This document shows, in pieces, positions 1-9,392 of a DNA stretch of 64,000 nucleotides. The DNA is from Clostridium intestinale DSM 6191 (GTDB taxonomy: Bacteria; Bacillota; Clostridia; Clostridiales; Clostridiaceae). The DNA lies in assembly GCF_900130055.1 (NCBI RefSeq), contig NZ_FQXU01000007.1, positions 259,946 to 323,945 of the forward strand, read 5' to 3'. How positions within the stretch are numbered: position 1 is the stretch's first letter; each line of letters opens with the position of its first letter. The notes beneath the pieces were generated by a model that was not told the DNA's origin, made no database searches, and was given only the letters and a program-made list of their open reading frames with translations. Position numbers and translations under genes: made by a program.

Positions 1-737
1 ATAACTTCAAGATACTTCTTTAAATCATCAAAGTGATCATTACATTCATCACATAAAAAATCCAAAATTACAGGAGCATTTTTAGTAATTTCCTTACACT
101 TCTTTTCTTTACAGTCTAAAATTCTCATAGGATTTTTTTCAAATCTACCCTTGCAAGTTTCACAAAGACCGTCATAGTTTGCTTCTAAAAACTCTCTTAA
201 TGCCTTATTAAAGTTAGGTCTGCACTTAGGGCATCCAAGACTATTTATGTTTAAAGTTAAACCTTTTATTCCAAACTCATCTAAAGCTCTCATTGCCAAA
301 GATATAACCTCGGCATCTACAGAAGCTTCTTTTGCTCCAAAAACTTCAATTCCATATTGATGGAATTGTCTAAGTCTTCCCTTTTGCATCTTTTCATATC
401 TAAAACAAGGCGTAAAATAACAAAGTTTTGTTGGCTGAGGATCTGCATAAATAGAATTTTCTATAAATGCTCTTACAGCTGGAGCTGTTCCCTCTGGCTT
501 AAGAGTTATACTTCTTTCTCCCTTATCTAAAAAAGTATACATCTCCTTTTGAACTACATCAGTAGTTTCTCCAACTCCTCTTAAGAAAAGTTCTGTATGC
601 TCAAAAATAGGAGTTCTTATCTCCTTAATTCCATACTCTTCAGATAACTTTTTTAATTTTTCTTCTACAAAATGCCACTTGTACCCATCCTTAGGCAACA
701 TGTCTTTAGTACCTTTTGGCGCTTGAATCTTCTCCAT
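1..737 (-). CDS. hisS: Histidyl-tRNA synthetase, N-terminal 245 residues (cut by window edge)
   Basis: Charges tRNA-His with histidine in the cytoplasm. Reading minus from an ATG at 737, the protein opens [15 protein letters not shown], the usual class II HisRS start. Motif 2 follows ([20 protein letters not shown]), and later a cysteine-rich insertion with CPKC, CETC and CDEC pairs. A GGGAGG ribosome binding site lies just upstream. The C-terminal half, with the HisA-type motifs and anticodon-binding domain, lies beyond position 1. The gene follows hemZ with a 12-base gap, so it is probably the distal gene of the relA-dtd-hemZ run. Confidence 0.95.
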   Translation of the reverse strand, partial: MEKIQAPKGTKDMLPKDGYKWHFVEEKLKKLSEEYGIKEIRTPIFEHTELFLRGVGETTDVVQKEMYTFLDKGERSITLKPEGTAPAVRAFIENSIYADPQPTKLCYFTPCFRYEKMQKGRLRQFHQYGIEVFGAKEASVDAEVISLAMRALDEFGIKGLTLNINSLGCPKCRPNFNKALREFLEANYDGLCETCKGRFEKNPMRILDCKEKKCKEITKNAPVILDFLCDECNDHFDDLKKYLEV

Positions 738-749
738 TAAATATCCTCC

Positions 750-2177
750 CTACTTATATAAGGTATTAAGTAAACTAATTTTATTTTCTATCATCTCATC
801 TATTCTGTTAATGTACTCATTAACATCTTTAACATTTGCAGTTCTCTCTATTCGATTTTCATCTTTAAAAACAACTTTAGATACTGCATCTGCTCCTAAC
901 GCTATTATAGTTTCTATGTCTTCAATCATAACTATATTATAAACACATTCACTACCCTCTTTAGAATAACCTATATTCTCCATATTTCCAACCATATTTT
1001 TCTGTCTATACATATAGTAAGGGTTCATTCCTAACTCTTCTGATAGCTCTCTTGTTTTATCGTACATCTCTTTTAGTTCTTCTTGTTTAGGTCTATAAAG
1101 TTTTCTTCCTAAAACTAATTCTTCATGTAACCTTGATGCACGTTTTATAGACATGCCATGAACTGTTAAAGAATCTGGTTTTAAGTCCATTATTTCTTTA
1201 TAAGAATTATTAACTTCTTGTATTCCTTCTCCTGGAAGTCCTACTATTATATCCATGTTTATATTTTCAAAACCTAACTTTCTAGCTAAGTTAAATTTCT
1301 CAACTACAGCTTCTTTTGTATGACCTCTACCTATAGTACGAAGAGTTTCATTGTTCATACTCTGAGGGTTTATACTTATTCTAGATACTTCATAATTTTT
1401 CATAGTTATAAGTTTCTCTTCAGTTATAGAATCTGGTCTTCCACACTCTACTGTAAACTCTAAAGGTTTAAAAGGAGTTATGATCTTTTCATATATAACC
1501 TTCATCAAATCCTCAAAATCTTCATTGTTTACGGAAGTAGGAGTACCTCCTCCAAAATAAACAGTGTTGACTTTAATCGACTTACTTAAGATATATTCAT
1601 TTATAGCATTAATTTCTTTCTTCAAGGCTTCCAAATAAGTTGGTACTTGTTTCTTACAAGCAGAGATTGGATTGGACGCAAAAGAACAGTAAAGACACCT
1701 AGTTGGGCAAAAAGGCATTCCTACATAAATGCTAACTTGGTCTTTACTACTCTTTAAAAACTTCTCTTCTCTTTTAGCAACTTCAATACACAACTTGCTT
1801 TTTTCAGCTGAAGCTAGATATGACTCTTTGTAAGTAGCTACAATCTCATCTTCACTTTTTCCATCTTTAAGTAGAGATGATGCTATTTTGCTTGGTCTTA
1901 TACCAACCATTGTCCCCCAAGGATGTTCTTCTCCTGTAACTTCAGTTAAGAACTTAAATACACCTCTTTTTATGGACTCTTTTTTATTTTCCTTAAGCTC
2001 ATAAGCTTTTTCATGGTCCTTATGATTTAAGGTCATCTTGTCTGATTCAATAAATACCTTAAAGCCATTAGACTCTGACTTATTTATCAAAACATCTTCA
2101 AGCAGATAAAATATATTAAATATTAGAAATACGTCGTATCTAAAATTCTCATCATTAAGTTCTATATTAATTGCCAT
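750..2177 (-). CDS. hemZ: HemZ-type radical SAM protein (coproporphyrinogen III oxidase-like)
   Basis: This 475-residue protein belongs to the oxygen-independent coproporphyrinogen dehydrogenase-like radical SAM family. The [4Fe-4S] motif CPTRCLYC is followed by the aromatic and glycine-rich signature VYFGGGTPTS and by NMDIIVGLPGE. The N-terminal ~150 residues form the extra HemZ-type domain. I chose the ATG at 2177, which gives MAINIELNDENF and is preceded by AGGGGAAAAAGA. An upstream in-frame TTG at 2219 would overlap the preceding gene by 32 bases and has a weaker site. No other haem genes are visible nearby, so the true substrate is uncertain. HemZ proteins are common in anaerobic clostridia. 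Confidence 0.85.
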   Translation of the reverse strand: MAINIELNDENFRYDVFLIFNIFYLLEDVLINKSESNGFKVFIESDKMTLNHKDHEKAYELKENKKESIKRGVFKFLTEVTGEEHPWGTMVGIRPSKIASSLLKDGKSEDEIVATYKESYLASAEKSKLCIEVAKREEKFLKSSKDQVSIYVGMPFCPTRCLYCSFASNPISACKKQVPTYLEALKKEINAINEYILSKSIKVNTVYFGGGTPTSVNNEDFEDLMKVIYEKIITPFKPLEFTVECGRPDSITEEKLITMKNYEVSRISINPQSMNNETLRTIGRGHTKEAVVEKFNLARKLGFENINMDIIVGLPGEGIQEVNNSYKEIMDLKPDSLTVHGMSIKRASRLHEELVLGRKLYRPKQEELKEMYDKTRELSEELGMNPYYMYRQKNMVGNMENIGYSKEGSECVYNIVMIEDIETIIALGADAVSKVVFKDENRIERTANVKDVNEYINRIDEMIENKISLLNTLYK

Positions 2178-2187
2178 TCTTTTTCCC

Positions 2188-2787
2188 CTATCTAATAAAA
2201 GGATTGTTCTTTTTTTCAAATCCTATGGAGGATTTAGGACCATGTCCTGGATATACAACTACATTGTCATCAAGTACAAATAACTTTTCTTTTATACTTT
2301 TTGTAAGAGTTCTTGAATCTCCACCATCAAAGTCTGTTCTTCCAACACCTAGTTGGAACAAAGTATCTCCTGAAAAAAGATGGGCATTATCTACAAGAAA
2401 ACTAATTCCTCCTGGTGAATGTCCTGGTGTATGAATACACTTTATTTCAAAACCTGCTAGGTTTAAAACATCTCCATCTTTGATTAATTTATCTGTTTTA
2501 GGAATCTTACCAAAAACATAAGCTCCATCCATGTAAATTATCTCATCTTCGCAAATATAAAAAGGAGCTCCTGTTAGGTTTTTCATGTCAACTACTCCAC
2601 CTACATGATCAAAGTGCCCATGAGTTAAAAGTATTGCTTCTATTTTAGCTCCTAAAGAGTTTATTATATTATTTAGATACTCCGCATCTCCACCTGGATC
2701 TATTATGAAGCCTTTTTTTGTTTCTTCATTTACTATGATGTAACAATTAGCTCCAAGTTGACCAGCTTCAACTCCTTTTATAAGCAT
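2188..2787 (-). CDS. Metallo-beta-lactamase-fold hydrolase (glyoxalase II-like)
   Basis: A compact 199-residue MBL-fold hydrolase. The metal motif THGHFDHVGG (HxHxDH) is near residue 57, a second ligand histidine lies in HTPGHSPGG, an aspartate in FSGDTLF, and a last histidine in VYPGHG. This is the minimal glyoxalase II-like layout, without the C-terminal substrate domain of true glyoxalase II, so the natural thioester or other substrate cannot be named. ATG at 2787 follows AGGAGGAATGAACT. It lies between dtd and hemZ in a tightly packed minus-strand operon, an arrangement common in clostridia. Confidence 0.85.
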   Translation of the reverse strand: MLIKGVEAGQLGANCYIIVNEETKKGFIIDPGGDAEYLNNIINSLGAKIEAILLTHGHFDHVGGVVDMKNLTGAPFYICEDEIIYMDGAYVFGKIPKTDKLIKDGDVLNLAGFEIKCIHTPGHSPGGISFLVDNAHLFSGDTLFQLGVGRTDFDGGDSRTLTKSIKEKLFVLDDNVVVYPGHGPKSSIGFEKKNNPFIR

Positions 2788-2799
2788 AGTTCATTCCTC

Positions 2800-3249
2800 C
2801 TAAAAATTCTTTTTACTATCTAGAAGTAAGGTAACAGGTCCATCGTTTATTATCTCAACTTCCATATCAGCTCCAAACTCTCCAGTTTGAATTTTAAGTC
2901 TCTCTGTTTTACAAAGCTCTATAAAATCATTATATAGTTTTACAGCTTCTTCTCCACCTAAGGCTTCTATAAAACTTGGTCTTCTTCCTTTTCTTGCATC
3001 TCCATACAAAGTAAATTGAGATATTATAAGAAGTTCTCCCTTAATATCCTTTACAGAAAGATTCATTTTATCATTTTCATCGGAGAAGATTCTTAAGTTA
3101 AAAATCTTCTCTTTAATATATTTAAGATCTTCATCATTATCGTCTTTAGTTATACCAACTAGCACATTGATGCCTTTTGATATCTCACCTATTGTCTCTC
3201 CATTAACTTTAACGCTACTTCTCTTAACTCTTTGTACTACCGCTCTCAA
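2800..3249 (-). CDS. dtd: D-aminoacyl-tRNA deacylase
   Basis: Hydrolyses D-amino acids and glycine mischarged on tRNA, an editing step in translation. The 149-residue length is standard. The N-terminus MRAVVQRV, the SQFTLYGD motif and the C-terminal NDGPVTLLLDS (cross-subunit Gly-Pro motif) are all diagnostic. The start is a TTG at 3249. It is accepted because it yields the invariant family N-terminus and has AAGGAAG about 12 bases upstream. The gene follows relA by 16 bases, the common relA-dtd order of Gram-positive bacteria. Confidence 0.95.
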   Translation of the reverse strand: MRAVVQRVKRSSVKVNGETIGEISKGINVLVGITKDDNDEDLKYIKEKIFNLRIFSDENDKMNLSVKDIKGELLIISQFTLYGDARKGRRPSFIEALGGEEAVKLYNDFIELCKTERLKIQTGEFGADMEVEIINDGPVTLLLDSKKNF

Positions 3250-3265
3250 ACTCTTAGCACTTCCT

Positions 3266-5443
3266 TTAGTTATTCATTCTATAAACATCAAGAACACCTT
3301 TAAGTTTTCTTAACTTTTTCATTAAATCTTTTAGTTGATCGATACTATCTATTTTGATTTTTATGTTAGTAACAGTTAGGTTTCCTTTTAGGGTTTTAGC
3401 ATTTACTGCATTTACACTAATTTTTGCTTCACTTAAAATCAGCATAACTTCTGCAAGTAGACCCATTCTATCTTCTGCCTCTACTTGAAGTTCAGCAGTA
3501 TAAGCTGTTCCTTTAGAAACTCCCCAACTTACTTCAACTATTCTTGTTTCTTCGTTATCTTCAAGTTCTTTAACATTTAAGCAATCTTTTCTATGAACTG
3601 AAACACCTCTACCTTTAGTTATGTATCCAATAATGTCATCCCCAGGTACAGGATTACAACATTTTGCAAATCTTATCATTATATTACTTAAGCCTTTAAC
3701 GGTTATTCCATAAGACTTATTAATATTTTTCATTTTTTGTGCTTTAGCAGCATTTTCTTCAATTGTTTTATTTATATTTTCTAAAACCTGTTTATCATCT
3801 GGAGCTACTTCTTCTTTAAGTCTTCCTAAAACCATAGAAGCTGATACTACTCCAGTTCCTACTGCTGCATATATGTCTTCTTGATTATGGAGATTATATC
3901 TCTTTAAGAACTTTTCGTATAACTCTCCTTTAGTGAGTTCAGAAAAAGTTACAGCCTGTCTTTTAGCTTCTTTTTCAATTAACTCTTTTCCTTTATATAT
4001 ATGCTCATCTCTTTGAGCTCTCTTAAACCATTGTTTTATCTTGCTTTTTGCTTGATTACTCTTAACAATACTTACCCAATCTATATTAGGTCCTTTAGCT
4101 GTAGCACTAGTCATAATCTCTACAATCTGACCAGTTTTTAAGTTATAATCAAGTGGAACCATCTTTCCATTAACTTTAGCGCCTACACATCTATTGCCCA
4201 CATCAGTATGTATCTTATAAGCAAAATCAATAGGCGTAGATTCTGATGGAAGGTTTATTACAACTCCTTTAGGAGTAAAAACAAATATCTCATCGGAAAA
4301 TAAATCTATCTTAAAACCTTCAATGAATTCTTCTGCATCTGAGGTCTCTTTACCCCATTCAAGCATATCTCTAAGCCAAGTTAACTTTTGTTCAAAAGTT
4401 TCTCCCTTAGAGTTATCCCCTTCTTTATACTTCCAGTGAGCTGCTATACCATACTCAGCTGTTTTATGCATTTCAAAGGTTCTAATCTGAATCTCAAAGG
4501 TTTTCCCTTGTGGTCCTATAACTGTTGTATGTAGTGATTGATACATATTAGGTTTAGGCATAGCTATATAGTCTTTAAATCTGCCTGGAATAGGTTTGTA
4601 TATAGTGTGTACAATTCCTAAAGATGCATAACAGTCTTTAACAGAATTAACTAAAATTCTAATGGCAGTTAAATCAAAAATCTGCTCTATGCTTTTGTTT
4701 TTGTTAACCATCTTTTTATAAATACTATAAAAATGTTTTGGTCTTCCTTCTATGTCCGATTCAATTCCAGATTGAGATAGCTTATCCTTCATTTCTTGAA
4801 TTATATCATCAATAAAAGCTTCTCTTTCTTTTCTTTTTTCTGCTATCTGATGAACAAGATCGTAATATTCTTGTTGATGCATATATCTAAAAGCTAAATC
4901 TTCTAGCTCCCATTTAATCTTTGATATACCTAATCTATGAGCTAAAGGAGCGTAGATATCCAAAGTTTCTTTCGCCTTTTGTTTTTGCTTTTCCTCGCTC
5001 ATGTATTTTAAAGTTCTCATGTTATGAAGCCTATCTGCAAGCTTTATTATGATAACTCTAATATCCTTAGCCATTGCTAAAAGCATTTTTCTTACATTAT
5101 CAGCCTGCTGTTCTTCTTTAGACTTATATTTTATCTGTCCAAGCTTAGTTACCCCTTCAACTAAGTCTGCAACTTCTTTATTAAAAAGCCTTTCTAGATC
5201 AGCATGACTATATTCGGTGTCCTCAATTACATCATGAAGTAATCCAGCTACAATAGTATTCGTATCCATACCAAGTTCAGCTAAAATGCCTGCAACATCT
5301 AATGGATGAATTATGTACGGTTCTCCAGACTCTCTTTTTTGACTTGAATGCGCCTCATTAGCCAAATTATATGCTTTCTCTACTAGAGAACAATCTATGT
5401 TATTGCAATTTATATTGATTTTTTTCATTAAGTTATCAAGCAT
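3266..5443 (-). CDS. relA: Bifunctional (p)ppGpp synthetase/hydrolase (Rel)
   Basis: A long RelA/SpoT homologue of 725 residues that makes and degrades the alarmone (p)ppGpp. Domains run in order: HD hydrolase (residues ~25-180, with VAGLLHDVIEDT and IKLADRLHNMRTL), synthetase (~230-350, with RPKHFYSIYKKM and MYQSLHTTVIGP), TGS (~390-450, FVFTPKGVVINLP), helical and zinc-finger-like region (FAKCCNPVPGD), and C-terminal ACT (~650-725). The hydrolase motifs are intact, so both activities are expected. ATG at 5443 follows AGGGGAG. A hairpin separates it from apt upstream, so it may have its own promoter in 5444-5483. Confidence 0.96.
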   Translation of the reverse strand: MLDNLMKKININCNNIDCSLVEKAYNLANEAHSSQKRESGEPYIIHPLDVAGILAELGMDTNTIVAGLLHDVIEDTEYSHADLERLFNKEVADLVEGVTKLGQIKYKSKEEQQADNVRKMLLAMAKDIRVIIIKLADRLHNMRTLKYMSEEKQKQKAKETLDIYAPLAHRLGISKIKWELEDLAFRYMHQQEYYDLVHQIAEKRKEREAFIDDIIQEMKDKLSQSGIESDIEGRPKHFYSIYKKMVNKNKSIEQIFDLTAIRILVNSVKDCYASLGIVHTIYKPIPGRFKDYIAMPKPNMYQSLHTTVIGPQGKTFEIQIRTFEMHKTAEYGIAAHWKYKEGDNSKGETFEQKLTWLRDMLEWGKETSDAEEFIEGFKIDLFSDEIFVFTPKGVVINLPSESTPIDFAYKIHTDVGNRCVGAKVNGKMVPLDYNLKTGQIVEIMTSATAKGPNIDWVSIVKSNQAKSKIKQWFKRAQRDEHIYKGKELIEKEAKRQAVTFSELTKGELYEKFLKRYNLHNQEDIYAAVGTGVVSASMVLGRLKEEVAPDDKQVLENINKTIEENAAKAQKMKNINKSYGITVKGLSNIMIRFAKCCNPVPGDDIIGYITKGRGVSVHRKDCLNVKELEDNEETRIVEVSWGVSKGTAYTAELQVEAEDRMGLLAEVMLILSEAKISVNAVNAKTLKGNLTVTNIKIKIDSIDQLKDLMKKLRKLKGVLDVYRMNN

Positions 5444-5483
5444 ATGGATTACTCTCCCCTAAAATAATATAATTAAATGCAAA

Positions 5484-5503
5484 GGCTGGTATTTATACCA
5501 GCC
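5484..5503 (-). terminator. Hairpin terminator between apt and relA
   Basis: Perfect inverted repeat GGCTGGTAT/ATACCAGCC with a two-base loop, followed on the minus strand by TTTGCATTT. It lies downstream of apt and upstream of relA. It looks like an intrinsic terminator or attenuator, although the U-tract is imperfect. Confidence 0.6.
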
Positions 5504-5550
5504 ATATTTAACTTATATTATATATCAACAGATATTGTTTTTCAAGAAAT

Positions 5551-6069
5551 TTAAATATCATACTTAAGCAAAGTCATTATATCATGACCTACTAATTTAT
5601 CTCTGCCTTTTAACTCTTCTAATTCAATAACAAAGTTTAGAGAAACAACTTCTCCACCAACTTTTTCAACAAGTTTAGTAACCGCTTCTATAGTTCCACC
5701 TGTAGCTAAAAGATCGTCAACTATAGCCACTCTTTGTCCAGGTTTAATAGCATCTTCATGAATCTCTAATGCATCAGTACCATACTCTAAAGCATATTCT
5801 ATCTTTGTTGTTTTATAAGGAAGTTTACCTGGCTTTCTAACTGGTACAAAACCCACTCCTAAAGCATAAGCTACAGGAACTCCAAATATAAATCCTCTTG
5901 CTTCTGGTCCAACGATTAAATCTACATTTTTATCTTTTAAATAACTTACCATTTGGTCGATAGAATATCTAAACGCTTCCCCATCTCCAATTAAAGTACT
6001 TATATCTTTAAAGCTTATACCTGCTTTAGGAAAGTCCTCTATTATTCTTACTTTTTCTTTTAAATCCAT
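5551..6069 (-). CDS. apt: Adenine phosphoribosyltransferase
   Basis: Salvages adenine to AMP using PRPP. The 172-residue protein has the PRPP-binding motif [13 protein letters not shown] and the typical opening [23 protein letters not shown], plus [13 protein letters not shown]. The ATG at 6069 is preceded by AGGGGGATTC. In-frame upstream extension to 6132 would run into the preceding gene and is not needed. Its position between a RecJ-like gene and relA matches the recJ-apt-relA order common in Firmicutes. Confidence 0.95.
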   Translation of the reverse strand: MDLKEKVRIIEDFPKAGISFKDISTLIGDGEAFRYSIDQMVSYLKDKNVDLIVGPEARGFIFGVPVAYALGVGFVPVRKPGKLPYKTTKIEYALEYGTDALEIHEDAIKPGQRVAIVDDLLATGGTIEAVTKLVEKVGGEVVSLNFVIELEELKGRDKLVGHDIMTLLKYDI

Positions 6070-6082
6070 TTTATGAATCCCC

Positions 6083-6949
6083 CTAATTAATTGTAGATAA
6101 TTTTTTTTTCTCAAAATTAAGATATTTAACAATCTGCTCAGCCCTATCTTTATCAGAAGTTGTTAAAAGCTCAACTACTATTTTTGCAGTATCCATTTTG
6201 CTAACTGAGCTGCTTTTAGGCTTAAGTAATTCTAAAATACTATCTATGTTATGTTTTTCTATGGCTTCTATATTTAAATACTCAAGAATCGAGCTTAATC
6301 CATAGTTATCTGTTTGCTTTAAATATGTAAGTCCTTCCTTTAAAAAAACCTTATTCTCACCAGTTTCTTCACTTGCGTTATAAACGCTGCCTAAGAAAAT
6401 CAGATCTAAGTACCTGTTTATACTTTTCATATTATAGTATATTGCTATAGCCTGCATAAGTTTAAAGGTTAAAGCAGAAATTGATAAATTTTTATATCTG
6501 TATGAACATCCTATTTGATTTGGATTTATGTAAATTGTGTTATATACTTTCTTAGGTTTTATGTTTTCTAGTACAATTGTTTCTATATTCAAAGATTCAC
6601 AGAGTTCTAACTCCTTTGTACTCTTAAAGGTACATCCAACAGTAATCAGTAAATCTGCTCCTAAAAAGTGTATTCTATTTTTTATATCCTCTTCTTTTAT
6701 AATATGCTCAGAATTTGAGGTTTCCTCGATACAATATTCTACATCACCATTTAAATATTTAAGTATGAGAATTAGAGAAGATAAAGCACAAATACCATCT
6801 ACATCACATCGTCCATAAACTACAATCTTTTTCCTAGAGTTTATAGCGTCTACTAGTTTCTCTATGGCTTTATTCATATTTTTTATTATAAAGGGATTAT
6901 ATCCTGATATATAATTCGGGCGATAAATCTGCTCCCATTGTTTGCTCAT
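6083..6949 (-). CDS. Degenerate RecJ-like DHH-family protein, probable pseudoenzyme
   Basis: This 288-residue protein occupies the usual recJ position before apt but is about half the length of RecJ (~570-800). Alignable landmarks remain: a [16 protein letters not shown] start resembling the RecJ lead-in, [10 protein letters not shown] for [17 protein letters not shown] for [17 protein letters not shown] for IVTDHHEP, and [15 protein letters not shown] for ALGTIADVVPLTGEN. So the first aspartate of motif I, the motif II aspartate, the whole DHH triad and the motif IV aspartate are replaced. The reading frame is clean, so it is probably a maintained, non-catalytic protein rather than decay. 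Nuclease activity is unlikely. The motif comparison is from memory of the family, not an alignment. Confidence 0.7.
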   Translation of the reverse strand: MSKQWEQIYRPNYISGYNPFIIKNMNKAIEKLVDAINSRKKIVVYGRCDVDGICALSSLILILKYLNGDVEYCIEETSNSEHIIKEEDIKNRIHFLGADLLITVGCTFKSTKELELCESLNIETIVLENIKPKKVYNTIYINPNQIGCSYRYKNLSISALTFKLMQAIAIYYNMKSINRYLDLIFLGSVYNASEETGENKVFLKEGLTYLKQTDNYGLSSILEYLNIEAIEKHNIDSILELLKPKSSSVSKMDTAKIVVELLTTSDKDRAEQIVKYLNFEKKKLSTIN

Positions 6950-7182
6950 CTCTAAACTCCTCCATATTTATCTAAGGCTAGATGCTATTAATATAACATT
7001 TTATCTAATATTTGAATTATTTTCATTTGATTAGTTTGTCTATTATAGCACTAAGCTTATGGTTAAGTTTAACCATAATTCCATGGATTATAATCCACCA
7101 AAATTAAGCTTCACCTGATAGAAAACATCTATATTATAAATGAATTTAACCTATTTTACAAATACTTTTCATAGAAATAGTT

Positions 7183-7209
7183 AACCTCCAGTAAAAAATA
7201 CTGGAGGTT
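7183..7209. terminator. Hairpin downstream of secF
   Basis: Perfect 11-base stem AACCTCCAGTA/TACTGGAGGTT with a five-base A-rich loop, 28 bases past the secF stop. The plus strand has TTTTTG after the stem. The minus strand has only AACTATTTC, so it probably ends secDF transcription but is not a textbook minus-strand terminator. The rest of 6950-7182 is non-coding and holds two short palindromes: TATGGTTAA/TTAACCATA around 7060 and GGATTATAATCC around 7085. Confidence 0.6.
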
Positions 7210-7236
7210 TTTGTAAAATAAGTATTTTTAAGCTTA

Positions 7237-8085
7237 TTATTTTCTATTTTTTAGCATTACCCACACTGGACTTGCTATAAATATAGATGAATATGCCCCA
7301 CATGCAATTCCTATAATTAATGGAACTGTAAACTCTCTAACAGATGGAACAAGTACATTAACTGCTGTTATAGTTATTAATGTAGTTAAAGATGTAATTA
7401 TAGATCTAAAGTAAGTTTGAGTTATACTTACATTAGCTACTTCAGCATGAGAAACTCTACGCATCTTCTTCTGATTTTCTCTTATTCTATCAAATATAAC
7501 TATAGTATCATTTATTGAGTATCCTATTATAGTTAATATAGCAACTATAAATGGTGTATTAAGCGGAATATTAAATATTGCATATACTGTAACGGTTATT
7601 ACAATATCATGTAATAGTGCAACAATTGCTGCTACTCCAAAGTTAAATTCAAATCTTATAGCTATATATATAAGCATCGCAACCGCTGCAATTCCAAGCG
7701 AAATCAGAGCATTTCTAGTTAAATCAGCACTAACAGAAGCTCCAATCTCTTGTTGGTTTAATAGAGCATCATCTTTAAGTGAATACTTTTCTTTTAATTC
7801 TTTCATAAGTTCTGAAACCTTATTTGAATCAAACTCTTTAGCTTTAACTTCTAATTGAGTATCATTTAAAGTATTAGTAACTGCATCATCTGCATATTTT
7901 TTTACTATTTCATCAACTTCTATTTTATTAAATTCAGCTCCCATATCAATAGTTATTTTAGTTCCGCCTTGAAAATCAAGTCCGAGATTAAGGCCACCTC
8001 TATAAACCATAGCACCAATACCTATGGCTATAACTAAAATTGAAATACCAAACCACAATTTAGTTTTTTCTATTATCTTTAGCAT
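7237..8085 (-). CDS. secF: Protein translocase subunit SecF
   Basis: Part of the membrane SecDF complex that uses the proton gradient to pull exported proteins out of the SecYEG channel. The 282-residue protein has one N-terminal transmembrane helix, a short extracytoplasmic domain beginning LNLGLDFQGGTKI, and five C-terminal helices. It contains the SecF signature GYSINDTIVIFDRIREN. ATG at 8085 follows AAGGGGGTAAGGAC. Only four bases separate it from secD, so the two are co-translated as separate subunits and not fused as in Bacillus. Confidence 0.95.
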   Translation of the reverse strand: MLKIIEKTKLWFGISILVIAIGIGAMVYRGGLNLGLDFQGGTKITIDMGAEFNKIEVDEIVKKYADDAVTNTLNDTQLEVKAKEFDSNKVSELMKELKEKYSLKDDALLNQQEIGASVSADLTRNALISLGIAAVAMLIYIAIRFEFNFGVAAIVALLHDIVITVTVYAIFNIPLNTPFIVAILTIIGYSINDTIVIFDRIRENQKKMRRVSHAEVANVSITQTYFRSIITSLTTLITITAVNVLVPSVREFTVPLIIGIACGAYSSIFIASPVWVMLKNRK

Positions 8086-8089
8086 GTCC

Positions 8090-9346
8090 TTACCCCCTTT
8101 TAACCCTGAAGCTCCAAAGTTTACTTAAAAGCCCCATCTTAGCAGCTAAATTCATAAGCGTTCTTGTTACAACTATTGCTGTAAACATTGATACTACAAC
8201 CCCTATTAAAAGAGTAGTAGCAAATCCTTTAACTGCTCCGGTACCAACAAAGTACAATACTAACGCTGCAATTATTGTAGTTAAGTTTGAATCAACTATT
8301 GATGACATAGCATTATCAAAACCTTCTTTAACGGAACTTAAAGGTGATTTACCTTTTTTAATTTCTTCTCTTATTCTTTCAAATATAAGTACATTTGCAT
8401 CAACTGCCATTCCTATAGTTAATAAGAAACCTGCAATTCCTGATAAAGTTAATGCTGCTTTAATAGATGCAAAAATAGTAAGTACTAATGTAGTATAAAG
8501 AAGTAATGCAATGGATGCTAAAGCTCCTGGAACTCTATATAAAACTATCATAAGTAAAAATATTAATCCTATTCCTATAATTCCAGCTTTCACTGCATTA
8601 GGAAGAGCTGTTGCACCAAGTTGAGCTCCAACAGTTTCAACTGAAGCTACTTTAACTGGTACTGGAAGTGCACCTGCATTTATTACTCCAGCTAAGTTCT
8701 TAGTTTCTTGCAAACTACTATTTCCTGTAATTGTAGCAACTCCGTTGCTTATAACACTGTTAACGGTAGGAGATGTTAATAAGTCATCATCCATATAGAT
8801 AGAGATTTGTTGTCCTACATACTTTGCTGTTGCATCTGCAAACTTTTTAGTTCCTTCATCTGTTAATTCTAAACTAACAACTGGCTTACCTGTTTGCTGA
8901 TCAACTTGAGAACTTGCTTTTTTAACATCTTGCCCTTTTAATATTACATCTTTAGCTTCATTTGGAGCCACAAATTTTAATTCCCCAGTTTTATTTAAAC
9001 TATCAACTATTTCTTTTGAGTCAAACTTTCCTGGGATATCAATTCTGATTCTATTGTCACCTTCGGTATTTACTATAGTTTCAGAAACTCCAACTTTATT
9101 TACTCTTAAAGAAAGTAGTTCCTTGGTTTTGTCTAAATCATCCTTTGATACATTATCAGAGGTAATTTCCATAAGTACTGAAACTCCTCCTTGAAGATCA
9201 AGACCTTTAGTTATAGCTTTGTCGATATTTTTATATTCGTACCCAAATAGCTCAACTCCAAAAAAAGTTACATAGGTAAAAAGGAATATAAACCCACAGA
9301 TTAATAAAAACAATATAGTGCTTTTGCCTTTTCCTTTTGTTCTCAT
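8090..9346 (-). CDS. secD: Protein translocase subunit SecD
   Basis: SecD partner of SecF, 418 residues. After one N-terminal helix comes the P1 domain, starting KGLDLQGGVSVLMEI with later RIDIPGKFD. Five C-terminal helices carry the SecD motif GMAVDANVLIFERIREE. Clostridial SecD is shorter than the ~615-residue E. coli protein, so this length is normal. It lies downstream of scfB after a 46-base gap, and the secDF pair belongs to the yajC-scfAB block. Confidence 0.95.
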   Translation of the reverse strand: MRTKGKGKSTILFLLICGFIFLFTYVTFFGVELFGYEYKNIDKAITKGLDLQGGVSVLMEITSDNVSKDDLDKTKELLSLRVNKVGVSETIVNTEGDNRIRIDIPGKFDSKEIVDSLNKTGELKFVAPNEAKDVILKGQDVKKASSQVDQQTGKPVVSLELTDEGTKKFADATAKYVGQQISIYMDDDLLTSPTVNSVISNGVATITGNSSLQETKNLAGVINAGALPVPVKVASVETVGAQLGATALPNAVKAGIIGIGLIFLLMIVLYRVPGALASIALLLYTTLVLTIFASIKAALTLSGIAGFLLTIGMAVDANVLIFERIREEIKKGKSPLSSVKEGFDNAMSSIVDSNLTTIIAALVLYFVGTGAVKGFATTLLIGVVVSMFTAIVVTRTLMNLAAKMGLLSKLWSFRVKRG

Positions 9347-9392
9347 TTTTATCCCCCTTGGTTATTTATTTTTTAATAGGAGAGTATCCTAT

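Noticed and set aside
2171-2434. Plus-strand open frame across hemZ and the metallo-hydrolase gene
   Set aside because: It is opposite conserved coding sequence, including the HTPGHSPGG motif, and has no supporting start context.
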